9,321 nucleotides of DNA from Flavobacteriales bacterium (lineage in GTDB: Bacteria > Bacteroidota > Bacteroidia > Flavobacteriales > Crocinitomicaceae): positions 1 to 9,321 of the forward strand of contig CANCEQ010000124.1 of the NCBI GenBank assembly GCA_947375085.1. The letters run 5' to 3'. The position numbers and the translations under genes are program-made. Position 1 is the first letter of the stretch. Every line of letters begins with the position of its first letter. The notes below the pieces were generated by a model that saw only the letters and a list, made by a program, of their open reading frames with translations, was not told the origin of the DNA and made no database searches. Shown here one piece after another: positions 1 to 7,197 of this stretch.

Positions 1-669
1 GAAAAGTGTTCCAATCTATTTGTTTTAAAAGAAATTTTAAAGAAAGCTGAATTTTCACAACTTGACTATATTTTTATAGGAGGAAGTACGGTAACAAAAA
101 ATGAATTTGACAAAACGATTGATTTTATAAAAGCAAATTCAAATCTACCGTTGGTTATTTTTCCAGGAGCGTCTCATCAAATTTCAGAAAAGGCGGATGC
201 TATTCTATATTTGAGTTTACTTTCAGGTAGGAATCCAGATTTTTTAATTGGTCATCATATTCAAACTGCATTAGAAGTATATGATATGGATATAGAGGTA
301 TTACCAACAGCATATATTTTAATTGATGGTGGAACTCAATCTTCAGTTGCCTATGTAAGTCAAACGATTCCAATCCCAAGAGATCAATCGAAAATTATAA
401 AAAATACTGCAACTGCAGGAGTTTTACAAGGAAAAAAAATAATTTATTTTGATGCAGGTAGTGGAGCAGAATTTTCTATAGCACCTAAAATTATAGATGA
501 AGTTCGATTTTTGGATACACCAATAATAGTAGGAGGAGGAATTCGTACAATTGAACAAATTGAAAAGTTAAACGAGTCAGGTGTCAATATTATTGTAATC
601 GGAAATCACATTGAAGAGAATATTGATTTTTTATTAGACATTCATTCTTATAATTTAACGAAGAATTAA
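1..669 (+). CDS. Geranylgeranylglyceryl (prenylglyceryl) phosphate synthase, 5'-truncated
   Basis: The reading frame is open from the first base, so the gene starts upstream of the window; the TTG at 151 is an internal Leu codon. 222 residues are visible. Members of the family are usually about 240-250 residues, so roughly 20-30 N-terminal residues are missing. Family knowledge: the enzyme is a TIM-barrel prenyltransferase that joins a long prenyl diphosphate to sn-glycerol-1-phosphate through an ether bond. Seen here, numbered from the first visible codon: IGGS at 26-29, IFPGA at 53-57, YFDAGSGA at 149-156, VGGGIR at 177-182 and IGN at 200-202. The last three are the phosphate-binding loops typical of this family. 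The sequence resembles the group found in Bacteroidetes rather than the Bacillus PcrB heptaprenyl type, but prenyl chain length cannot be read here. No signal peptide or membrane segment is seen, so it should be cytoplasmic. No clear terminator follows. Confidence 0.93.
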   Translation, partial: EKCSNLFVLKEILKKAEFSQLDYIFIGGSTVTKNEFDKTIDFIKANSNLPLVIFPGASHQISEKADAILYLSLLSGRNPDFLIGHHIQTALEVYDMDIEVLPTAYILIDGGTQSSVAYVSQTIPIPRDQSKIIKNTATAGVLQGKKIIYFDAGSGAEFSIAPKIIDEVRFLDTPIIVGGGIRTIEQIEKLNESGVNIIVIGNHIEENIDFLLDIHSYNLTKN

Positions 670-797
670 CATTTCACATTTAAATAATGACACTTTAATC
701 AACGGTGAATTTAAAATGTAATTTAGACTAAAAAGATTTGTAGGTTTGTATTTATAATTTGATAAATTGGCTTTTTAAAAACTAAAAATAAAAAATT

Positions 798-839
798 ATG
801 AAAAGTATTAATTTTGGAAATAATCTTCCTCCCCCATAA
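798..839 (+). CDS. Possible leader micro-ORF, MKSINFGNNLPPP
   Basis: An ATG preceded by an A-rich stretch (781-797), as is usual at Bacteroidetes translation starts, opens a 13-codon frame ending in Pro-Pro-Pro followed directly by TAA. Triple proline slows ribosomes, and proline before a stop slows termination, so it could act as a regulatory leader. It ends 164 bases before the protease start. No homology is recognised, and a frame this short can easily arise by chance. Confidence 0.2.
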   Translation: MKSINFGNNLPPP

Positions 840-911
840 TTTTAATCTTCAGTTTTTCAGAATGTTAATTTAAAAATTAAGATTTAATTCACACAAAAAC
901 AACAATAAATA

Positions 912-929
912 AATCTTTAATTAAAGATT
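912..929. repeat. Perfect 18-bp palindrome AATCTTTAATTAAAGATT
   Basis: The two 9-base halves are exact reverse complements. A run of seven T's (932-938) follows three bases later. It lies 75 bases before the protease start codon. With only one G:C pair in each arm it would be a weak RNA hairpin, so an operator for a dimeric regulator or a weak terminator for upstream transcription are both possible. The palindrome itself is certain; its function is not. Confidence 0.5.
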
Positions 930-1003
930 AGTTTTTTTAAATTTACCCTTTATAAGAAATATTGTTTTTATATTTATCCGTTATATTTAATAATAGTGTT
1001 ATC

Positions 1004-3784
1004 ATGAATAAACTTTTTACGTACTTAATATTACCATTAGTCGCGCTAATTAGCCTAAATTCTTTTGCTCAAACTGGACATTTTCAATGTGGTTCAGATG
1101 AACGACTAAGAGAACTTTATGCGGCTGACCCAAAATTAGAAGCAGATCAAGCTAAAATGCTTCAAAATGCTAGACAATATAAAATGGTAAAGGGTGAAAA
1201 AACTACTGTTTACACCATTCCAATTGTATTTCATATTATTCATCAATATGGAGTTGAAAACATTTCAGATGATCAGGTAATTAACCAAGTTGCGATTTTA
1301 AATCGTGATTATAGACTATTAAATGCTGATGTTTCAGAAATTGTTCCTGAATTTCAAAATTTAAAATCTGATATTCATATTGAATTTAAGTTAGCTACTA
1401 AGGATCCTTATGGTAATTGTACTAATGGTATTGATAGAGTTTATAGTCATGAATCAACAAATGGGGATGATAATGCAAAATTAAATGGTTGGAATAGAAA
1501 TCAATATTTAAATGTTTGGGTTGTTGCTAAAATGGAAGGAACTGTTGCAGGATATGCATTCTACCCATCATCTGTTACAGGATCAGGATTTTTAAAAGAT
1601 GGTGTTATTATTTTAAATGGCCATATTGGTTCTATAGGCACTGGTTCAGAATATAATTCTAGAGCTTTAACTCATGAAATTGGACACTGGTTAGGTCTAC
1701 CTCATACTTGGGGAGATAATAATGATCCAGGAAATGCTTGTGGTGATGATGGTATAAATGATACTCCTGTAACCAAAGGTTCTAGTTTACATTGTAATAT
1801 TGATGCAGCTAAAATTTGTTCAGTTATTAAAACAGATACAGTAGTTTATGATTTTAAAAATGTAACCTTAACTTCTGGTTTAAGTTCGACTGCTGTATCG
1901 ACAGCAAAAGGACCTATATTTGAAGATTTTAAATCTGTTGGACTTTCAAGTAATTCATTAAATGCTGGAAGATTTTCTTTTAGCGGATGGCCTATCGGAG
2001 GAGCTGCAATTGATGGAGGAAATGATTATTCTCAATTAAACGGAGCAATTGATTTAACAAAATACTATGAATTCAAAATTAAACCACATTTGGCTGGTAA
2101 TATTGACTATAAAAAATTAAACTTTGCTGTTCAGAGATCTTCTACAGGTCCTAGATCTTTTTCTGTTAGATCAAGTGTAGATAATTTTGCTGCAGATTTA
2201 GTTGATTCAACTGCTAATGCTTTAAATTTAGAGATACATTCAAACAATTTCTTTATTAAAGAAGATGTGAATACTAAATTAGATGGAACTAACGTGATTA
2301 TTAGAGGAAGTTCATTTACTACAGTAAGAGATGAAATCACATTCAGAATTTATGCTTGGAATGCTGAAGATAATTTAGGAACATTCAGTGTCGATAGTTT
2401 GAGAGTTACTTGCACTGAAGGAATTGTTGAAAATGTTCAAAATTACATGGAATATTCTTATTGTTCAAGGATGTTTACAATAGACCAAGCTGCAGTTATG
2501 AGACTTAATTTATTAGCTGATGTTTCTGGTAGAAGTAATTTAATTACACCTGAAAATCATGCTGCTACAGGTATTGATGTATTATCTCCTGTAACATGTA
2601 TTCCTGTTGCTGATTTTAAATCAGATTTAATATTAACTTCAATTTCAGATGTAACTACTAATTCATATTCTATCTGTCAGGGTGGTACAGTAAGTTTCAC
2701 AGATGTTTCTTGGAATGCACCTGTTACTTCTAGAGTTTGGACTTTTGAAGGTGGAACACCAGCAACTTCTACTTCTGCAAATGTATCAGTTACATATGCT
2801 ACTTCAGGTTATAAAAAAGTGAGTTTAACAGTTACTAATGCTGCAGGAACCAATACAAAAACAGTAGATAAATACATTTTTGTTTCAGATCCTTGGGGAG
2901 ATTATTATGGACCAGCAAAGAATACGCTTGATGACAACAAGATTTATTGGTTTTTAAATCAAAATTCAGATGAGGATGATAATAAGTTTGAAATTGTAGA
3001 TGGGAAAGGCGTAGATAAATCTAAATGTTATGAGTTGAAAAACTATAGATTAGTTAATTATAACGATCCTTACAGCAAAGATTTATGGTATGTTAGAAGA
3101 TTAGGAGGTTCTAGAGATGCAATTATTACACCTTCTTATGATTTGTCACATACAACAAATGCAAATTTATCTTTTGATTATTCATATGCTACTAATGGTA
3201 CCCAATTAACCACTGTTGGTACTAATAAAGCGGATATTTTAGAAAAAATTAATGTATATGTTTCAAGAAATTGTGGAGAGACTTGGTCAAATAAAAAAAC
3301 AATTTCCGGAAAAGATTTGTTAACTGCTGGATTCGCAGGTGGCTCTGATTATAGCCCAACAACTGCAAGTCAATGGAAAAACATAGTTATACCTTATTCT
3401 GGTTCAATGACTGATTATAATGTTAGATTTAAAATTGAGTTTATAGCATCTGATGTTTCAAACAACTTATTTATTGATAATATTAATGTAGGTGGTGTTC
3501 TAGGTTTATTTGAAAATGAATTAAGCAATTTAGAGTTGAATGTATATCCAAATCCTTTAACTTCTGAGCAATCTTTAAATGTTTCTTACACAGCAGGTGA
3601 AAATCCAGTTATATTGACTTTAAGAGATGTTCAAGGTAAAGTAATTTACACTGAGAAAATTGATAAAACGAATACTCAAGTAAATCATTCTTTAGCTTTA
3701 AATTCAAAATTGAATTCAGCTTGTTATTTCTTAGAAGTAAAATCTGGCGCTTATTCTACTATTAAGAAAGTAGTAGTTTTATAA
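1004..3784 (+). CDS. Secreted M43-type (pappalysin-like) zinc metalloprotease with PKD domain and T9SS sorting domain
   Basis: This 926-residue protein is probably an exported endopeptidase. ATG 1004 is chosen because it starts directly before a signal peptide (residues 1 to about 22, ending SFAQ); an upstream in-frame TTG at 962 would add 14 residues that spoil it. A short propeptide contains QCGSDE with Cys29, placed like the cysteine switch described for promirolysin, a T9SS-exported M43 relative. The zinc motif is HEIGHWLGLPH at 224-234 (ligands His224, His228, His234; catalytic Glu225). The Met-turn NYMEY is at 480-484 (Met482). Residues about 273-469, between these two elements, look like an inserted beta-sandwich domain with QRSSTGP and RSSVDNF motifs (377-395). 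A PKD-like domain follows at about 535-627, then a beta-rich adhesion-like region at 629-830 and a T9SS type A C-terminal domain starting at VYPNP (847). It is transcribed alone and ends at a strong terminator. The target protein is unknown. Confidence 0.92.
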   Translation: MNKLFTYLILPLVALISLNSFAQTGHFQCGSDERLRELYAADPKLEADQAKMLQNARQYKMVKGEKTTVYTIPIVFHIIHQYGVENISDDQVINQVAILNRDYRLLNADVSEIVPEFQNLKSDIHIEFKLATKDPYGNCTNGIDRVYSHESTNGDDNAKLNGWNRNQYLNVWVVAKMEGTVAGYAFYPSSVTGSGFLKDGVIILNGHIGSIGTGSEYNSRALTHEIGHWLGLPHTWGDNNDPGNACGDDGINDTPVTKGSSLHCNIDAAKICSVIKTDTVVYDFKNVTLTSGLSSTAVSTAKGPIFEDFKSVGLSSNSLNAGRFSFSGWPIGGAAIDGGNDYSQLNGAIDLTKYYEFKIKPHLAGNIDYKKLNFAVQRSSTGPRSFSVRSSVDNFAADLVDSTANALNLEIHSNNFFIKEDVNTKLDGTNVIIRGSSFTTVRDEITFRIYAWNAEDNLGTFSVDSLRVTCTEGIVENVQNYMEYSYCSRMFTIDQAAVMRLNLLADVSGRSNLITPENHAATGIDVLSPVTCIPVADFKSDLILTSISDVTTNSYSICQGGTVSFTDVSWNAPVTSRVWTFEGGTPATSTSANVSVTYATSGYKKVSLTVTNAAGTNTKTVDKYIFVSDPWGDYYGPAKNTLDDNKIYWFLNQNSDEDDNKFEIVDGKGVDKSKCYELKNYRLVNYNDPYSKDLWYVRRLGGSRDAIITPSYDLSHTTNANLSFDYSYATNGTQLTTVGTNKADILEKINVYVSRNCGETWSNKKTISGKDLLTAGFAGGSDYSPTTASQWKNIVIPYSGSMTDYNVRFKIEFIASDVSNNLFIDNINVGGVLGLFENELSNLELNVYPNPLTSEQSLNVSYTAGENPVILTLRDVQGKVIYTEKIDKTNTQVNHSLALNSKLNSACYFLEVKSGAYSTIKKVVVL

Positions 3785-3803
3785 GAATAGATTCGAATTA
3801 TTT

Positions 3804-3834
3804 AAAGCCGTTTCAAGTGAAACGGCTTTTTTTT
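3804..3834 (+). terminator. Intrinsic terminator of the metalloprotease gene
   Basis: A perfect 11-bp stem, AAAGCCGTTTC (3804-3814) with GAAACGGCTTT (3819-3829), encloses an AAGT loop and runs into an uninterrupted T-tract to 3834. It begins 20 bases after the stop codon. On the other strand the hairpin is followed by a poorer T-run, so it acts mainly on plus-strand transcripts. Confidence 0.95.
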
Positions 3835-4110
3835 GTTTTTGATTTCGCAGATTCAATCTAAAATATTAGACTCAAATAATAGTTTATTAAAGATTATAAA
3901 TTTGAAAATTCTTGGTGTGTTTGAGTGAGTTTAATTTGAACAAAGATTCCTTTTTTTCTAAAAGCAACCAATTTAATTCTGAAATAAATCTTTCATGTAA
4001 TGTTACTTTTAAATTTCAAATCAAATGTTTATTACTAAAGTAAATTTATACAACATACGATTCATCAATTAATATAAAATCTCCTTTCTAACTAGTATAA
4101 AATTGTGGGG

Positions 4111-4145
4111 AAATATAAAATATATTCAGTTTTTAATTGAATATA
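4111..4145 (-). terminator. Probable weak terminator of the thyA-folA-TPR cluster
   Basis: Read on the minus strand, TATATTCA (4145-4138) pairs perfectly with TGAATATA (4128-4121) across a 9-base loop and is followed by TTTTATATTT (4120-4111). It lies 32 bases past the TPR stop codon. The stem is only 8 bp and nearly all A:T, so efficiency is doubtful, but position and orientation fit. Confidence 0.4.
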
Positions 4146-4177
4146 ATAGCTAAATAAAATTCTTTTAATCTCTCTTT

Positions 4178-5503
4178 TTACTTACAATCAAAAGAAATAG
4201 CAATTGGTGGTTTAAAACCATTTTTCAAGGCATATTGAATTTCAATACATCCATTTATTTCATCACCATTTTCAAGTTTTATTATTCCTGAATAATAATG
4301 TAATTCTGTATTGAATTTATTTAATTTTATAGCCTCCTCTAGTTTTTTTTCTGCACCTATATAATCTTTTAGACCAATTAAAGCTGAGGCAGAATTTACT
4401 AAATTATTTACATCAAGAGGATTTGTTTCATAGATTAAATTATAAACAGTAAGTGCTTCACTAAATTTCCCTTGTCTGAATTTTGCATAACCTTTTGATG
4501 TAAGTGAATCAACTTCTTTCGACATGGATGAAAGGGTTATAACTTGTTCAAAATATTCATTTGCTTTAATTGAATCATTTAAACATAGGTAGACTTCAGC
4601 TAAATCTAAAAACGGGATTAATTTTGATTCATATTCGTTGTTTTCAATCGATTTATTGTAGTATTTAAGCGCGTTCTCGTAATCTTTTTTATAAAAATAG
4701 ACATCTCCAAGTTCACCAAAAGTTTTGTTCGTTAATGGTAAAATTTCGAAAGCTTTCATATAATCTTTTATTGAACCATCATAGTCACCCATTAACATTT
4801 TAACATATGCCCTATATAAATAACTATAAGCATTTTTAGGATACTTATTTAATTCTTTATTTATGTAAACCAATGCAGAATCTAATTCATTGATTTCTAC
4901 GAAAGCTCTTGAAATATAGTAGTAATCTAATTCATCTTTGGCATAATTTATAAGTCCGATGGCTTCTTTAATATCTCGAAAACCTTTTTTATAATCATAC
5001 AAATTAAAATAACTATAAGCTCTATTTACATATGTTGAAGGGGTTAAGGGGTTTAAATGAATTGCTTTAGAAAAATTTATTACAGCAGAATCACATTTAT
5101 TAGATTCATCATTTAGGATACCTAAATTCACATAAAAATAAGCTAAATTGGGATTTAATTTAATGGCTTTTTCATAATCAGATTTTGCTTTTTCTTTTAA
5201 TTTAAGATCTTCATAAATTAAAGCCCTATCAAAATAGTATTCAGCATAACTTGGATTTAAGTAAATAGCTTTTGATGTTTCATCTAAAGCCTTTTCAAAA
5301 TCATTTAGTTGATAATATGCATTTCCAATAAGATAATGAATATAGGAGTTGCTAGGTTTTCGTTTTAATGCTCTCTCATAATTTTTAATTGCACCAATAA
5401 AGTTTCCTCGATCATGTTTAATTGTTCCAATAAAGACATTTTGAGAAAAATGAGTCATTGAAAAAAGAAATAGAATTGCTGAAATTAGGAGTGATTTTTT
5501 CAT
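4178..5503 (-). CDS. Exported tetratricopeptide repeat (TPR) protein
   Basis: A 441-residue protein with an N-terminal signal peptide (MKKSLLISAILFLFSMTHFSQ), so it is predicted to be periplasmic or at the cell surface. The rest is almost entirely about 12 tandem TPR-like units of about 34 residues from residue 23 on. They show the usual pattern of a G/A-x-x-Y helix, a D-Y/F-E-x-A helix and the closing phrase A-I-x-L-N-P. TPR arrays form curved scaffolds for protein binding; no catalytic domain is present. The C-terminus (GDEINGCIEIQYALKNGF, then a terminal DCK) resembles the Sel1-like ending common in Bacteroidetes TPR proteins. Its ATG lies 6 bases after the folA stop, with no room for a separate promoter between them, so it is probably the last gene of the thyA-folA transcript. 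A functional link to folate metabolism is not evident. The partner protein and true role are unknown. Confidence 0.88.
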   Translation of the reverse strand: MKKSLLISAILFLFSMTHFSQNVFIGTIKHDRGNFIGAIKNYERALKRKPSNSYIHYLIGNAYYQLNDFEKALDETSKAIYLNPSYAEYYFDRALIYEDLKLKEKAKSDYEKAIKLNPNLAYFYVNLGILNDESNKCDSAVINFSKAIHLNPLTPSTYVNRAYSYFNLYDYKKGFRDIKEAIGLINYAKDELDYYYISRAFVEINELDSALVYINKELNKYPKNAYSYLYRAYVKMLMGDYDGSIKDYMKAFEILPLTNKTFGELGDVYFYKKDYENALKYYNKSIENNEYESKLIPFLDLAEVYLCLNDSIKANEYFEQVITLSSMSKEVDSLTSKGYAKFRQGKFSEALTVYNLIYETNPLDVNNLVNSASALIGLKDYIGAEKKLEEAIKLNKFNTELHYYSGIIKLENGDEINGCIEIQYALKNGFKPPIAISFDCK

Positions 5504-5509
5504 TTAAAT

Positions 5510-6025
5510 TTAAATATCAACTTGACTTTCGTATTTCCAAATATCAAACTCAGCTTCATGTTTGGTATCCTGTGGAACAGTTGCAATTTTAGATCTTCTC
5601 CATTCTCTTAAATTGATTTCAGGAAAAAAGGTATCTGCATCATACGATTTATTTACTTTCGTAATATACATTTCATCGACAATATCTTTCTTTAAAGCTT
5701 CTTTGTAAATTTCTCCGCCACCAATAATAAACATTGTACGGTCTTCTTCATTTTCATAATGTTTTAAAACTTCTTCAATAGAATGAAGGACAATACATCC
5801 TTCTGCTTTGTAATCTTTATTTCGAGTCAGAATAACGTTTTCACGATTTGGTAATGGACGGTATTTTTCAGGGATAGATTCGTAATTTTTTCTACCCATA
5901 ACAACAATATTATCAGTCGTTTTTTCTTTGAAAAATTTCATATCAGCAGGAAGGTGCCACATTAAATCATTGTTTTTACCTATTCCTCTGTTTGCATCCA
6001 TTGCAACTATAATCGCTATGTTCAT
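5510..6025 (-). CDS. folA: Dihydrofolate reductase
   Basis: This 171-residue cytoplasmic enzyme reduces 7,8-dihydrofolate to tetrahydrofolate with NADPH; it is the target of trimethoprim and methotrexate. The full DHFR fold signature is visible: NRGIGKNNDLMWHLPADMKFFK at 12-33 with the catalytic acid at Asp28 (Asp27 in the E. coli enzyme), the NADPH-binding VMGRKNYESIP at 42-52, LPNRENVILTRN at 58-69 with Arg61 in the place of the substrate-glutamate-binding arginine, and FIIGGGEIYKEAL from 99. Length is normal for the chromosomal family, with no acquired-resistance (Dfr cassette) context. The chosen start aligns with the N-terminus of E. coli FolA to within one residue. It follows thyA by 21 bases, so it is probably co-transcribed and recycles the dihydrofolate that ThyA makes. 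No Shine-Dalgarno sequence is obvious, as is usual in this phylum. Confidence 0.98.
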   Translation of the reverse strand: MNIAIIVAMDANRGIGKNNDLMWHLPADMKFFKEKTTDNIVVMGRKNYESIPEKYRPLPNRENVILTRNKDYKAEGCIVLHSIEEVLKHYENEEDRTMFIIGGGEIYKEALKKDIVDEMYITKVNKSYDADTFFPEINLREWRRSKIATVPQDTKHEAEFDIWKYESQVDI

Positions 6026-6046
6026 CCGTAATGTGTTAAAGTTAAT

Positions 6047-6841
6047 TTAAACAGCTACACTCGCTTTAATATGTGGGTGTGGATCATATCCAACTAATTC
6101 AAAATCTTCTAATTTGAATTCAAAAATATCCTTCACTTCTGGATTGATTTTCATCGTTGGAAGTGGTCTAAAATCACGAGTCAACAATAAATTCGTTTGT
6201 TCGATGTGATTGTTATACAAATGTGCATCTCCCATAGTATGAATAAATTCACCAACTTCTAAATCACATACTTGAGCAATCATCATCGTTAAAAGTGCAT
6301 AAGAAGCTATATTAAAAGGAACACCTAAAAAAGTATCGGCACTTCTTTGATACAATTGACAACTTAATTTTCCATCCGCCACATAGAATTGGAATAAACT
6401 ATGACAAGGAGGTAAAGCCATATTATCTACGTCGGCAACATTCCAAGCTGAAACCATTAAACGACGTGAATTTGGATTAGATTTAATTTGTTGAATAATA
6501 TTTGAAATTTGGTCAATTGTTCCACCATCTCTAGCAGGCCAGTTTCTCCATTGGTAACCATAAACAGGACCTAAATCACCATTTTCATCTGCCCACTCAT
6601 CCCAAATAGATACATTATTGTCTTTTAGGTACTTTATGTTTGTGTCACCTTTTAAAAACCAAAGTAATTCAACAATTATAGAGCGTAAATGCAATTTTTT
6701 AGTTGTCAAACAAGGAAAACCTTCCGATAAAACGTAGCGACTTTGGTAACCAAAAACAGATAATGTTCCTGTTCCTGTACGGTCTCCTTTTTGAGCTCCG
6801 TTGTCTAAAATATGCTTTAATAAATCGTGATATTGTTTCAT
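6047..6841 (-). CDS. thyA: Thymidylate synthase
   Basis: ThyA methylates dUMP to dTMP using 5,10-methylenetetrahydrofolate and releases dihydrofolate; it acts as a cytoplasmic dimer. The protein is 264 residues, the same length as E. coli ThyA, and appears to align without gaps through the active site. Visible key residues are Arg21 (DRTGTGT), Arg126-Arg127 (phosphate binding across the dimer), the nucleophile Cys146 in [11 protein letters not shown], Arg166 and Asp169 ([10 protein letters not shown]), Asn177 (PFN), and the HLYNNH segment with His207 and Tyr209. The C-terminal IKASVAV matches the family tail that closes over the active site. It is the first gene of the minus-strand cluster. 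The start is preceded by an A-rich tract rather than a Shine-Dalgarno sequence. The leader includes a small hairpin with a UUCG loop (6861-6875). Confidence 0.98.
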   Translation of the reverse strand: MKQYHDLLKHILDNGAQKGDRTGTGTLSVFGYQSRYVLSEGFPCLTTKKLHLRSIIVELLWFLKGDTNIKYLKDNNVSIWDEWADENGDLGPVYGYQWRNWPARDGGTIDQISNIIQQIKSNPNSRRLMVSAWNVADVDNMALPPCHSLFQFYVADGKLSCQLYQRSADTFLGVPFNIASYALLTMMIAQVCDLEVGEFIHTMGDAHLYNNHIEQTNLLLTRDFRPLPTMKINPEVKDIFEFKLEDFELVGYDPHPHIKASVAV

Positions 6842-6860
6842 CTTTTGCTTTGATTTTTAA

Positions 6861-6875
6861 AGTACCGAAGATACT
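6861..6875 (-). promoter_or_regulatory. UUCG-tetraloop hairpin in the thyA leader
   Basis: On the minus strand the sequence AGTATCTTCGGTACT can fold as AGTA/TACT, a single bulged T, then a C-G pair closing a UUCG loop. C(UUCG)G is an exceptionally stable tetraloop. It ends 19 bases before the thyA start codon, close enough to influence translation or mRNA stability. The stem is short, so this is a modest candidate. Confidence 0.3.
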
Positions 6876-7153
6876 AATTTTCAGATTTGAGAATTTAATT
6901 CTGTATTTAAAATTATAAACATATTTTTTTGCTTTTATCAATCTTAAATTCAACCCTATTAACTGCATTTTAAACTTGTAAGTTATTGTTTATCAATTGT
7001 ATGTTTTATTTTTAAATGTTCATTTTTGATATTCATTTTTTAATTAAAAGTTATTTTTTTGTTTAATTGTTAATAGAGATTTATCGTATTTAGAAAAAAT
7101 ATATTTTATCGTTAAAATGAAATCTATTTAAAATGTAACAAAAACCCTGCTTC

Positions 7154-7180
7154 TCTCGTTAGTTACTACTTTAAACGAGA
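7154..7180 (+). repeat. Inverted repeat before the first SGNH gene
   Basis: TCTCGTT (7154-7160) and AACGAGA (7174-7180) are exact reverse complements separated by 13 bases. The repeat ends 17 bases before the start codon and 4 bases before the AGGA motif. It could be an operator or a leader-RNA stem next to the ribosome binding site. No T-tract follows, so it is not a terminator. Confidence 0.35.
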
Positions 7181-7184
7181 ATTT

Positions 7185-7188
7185 AGGA
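7185..7188 (+). promoter_or_regulatory. AGGA ribosome binding site supporting a TTG start
   Basis: AGGA ends 9 bases before the TTG at 7198. Shine-Dalgarno motifs are otherwise absent from the genes in this window, so its presence in front of the only non-ATG start supports initiation there. Confidence 0.4.
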
Positions 7189-7197
7189 ATCCATTTT

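Larger units (their letters stand above)
670..1003. other. Intergenic region upstream of the metalloprotease gene
   Basis: This is a 334-base AT-rich gap between two genes on the same strand. It holds a possible 13-codon micro-ORF (798-839) and a perfect 18-bp palindrome followed by a T-tract (912-938). A TAGGTTTG at 741-748 matches the Bacteroidetes -7 consensus TAnnTTTG but has no TTG at the proper upstream distance. TATATTTA occurs twice, at 969-976 and 982-989; the second lies 17 bases after a TTG (962-964), which fits a weak promoter but would leave only a very short leader. No convincing terminator for the upstream gene is visible, so some read-through is possible. Confidence 0.6.
3785..4177. 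other. Convergent intergenic region
   Basis: This is a 393-base gap between the 3' ends of the protease and the TPR gene. It contains the plus-strand terminator (3804-3834) and a weaker minus-strand hairpin (4111-4145). Between about 3840 and 4110 I see only AT-rich DNA with no reading frame that looks like a gene. A TAAATTTG at 3897-3904 matches the -7 promoter consensus, but it lacks a -33 element and has no gene to serve. Confidence 0.7.
6842..7197. other. Divergent intergenic region between thyA and the SGNH genes
   Basis: This 356-base, very AT-rich region must carry promoters for both directions. For plus-strand transcription, TTG (6976-6978), 21 bases, then TATGTTTT (7000-7007) is one base off the Bacteroidetes TTG-N17-23-TAnnTTTG pattern. 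For thyA, the minus strand has TATGTTTA (6923-6916), but the nearest TTG is only 15 bases upstream. Both are weak candidates. It also holds the thyA leader hairpin (6861-6875) and a dyad just before the plus-strand gene (7154-7180). No coding frame is convincing. Confidence 0.55.

Noticed and set aside
151..153. TTG at 151 as the start of the synthase.
   Set aside because: The frame is open to base 1 and the upstream residues (including IGGS) belong to the same conserved domain.
741..748. TAGGTTTG as a Bacteroidetes promoter.
   Set aside because: It matches TAnnTTTG, but no TTG lies 17-23 bases upstream and it is over 250 bases from the next gene; such matches are frequent by chance in AT-rich DNA.
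969..989. TATATTTA repeated twice before the protease start as tandem promoters.
   Set aside because: Simple AT-rich sequence; only the second copy has a spaced TTG, and it would leave a leader of under 15 bases.
962..1003. TTG at 962 as the start of the metalloprotease.
   Set aside because: It would put 14 mostly hydrophobic residues before a normal signal peptide that begins at the ATG at 1004.
3897..3904. TAAATTTG promoter-like motif in the convergent gap.
   Set aside because: There is no -33 element and no plus-strand gene downstream for more than 3 kb.
5504..5515. TTTAAATTTAAA-like self-complementary run between folA and the TPR gene as a regulatory palindrome.
   Set aside because: It is simple A/T sequence, includes the folA stop codon and is expected by chance in this composition.
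6699..6968. Open frames on both strands overlapping the 5' end of thyA.
   Set aside because: They overlap a clearly conserved gene, have low-complexity translations and resemble no known family.
7117..7131. ATG at 7117 as an N-terminal extension of the first SGNH protein.
   Set aside because: The frame hits TAA at 7129-7131 after four codons.
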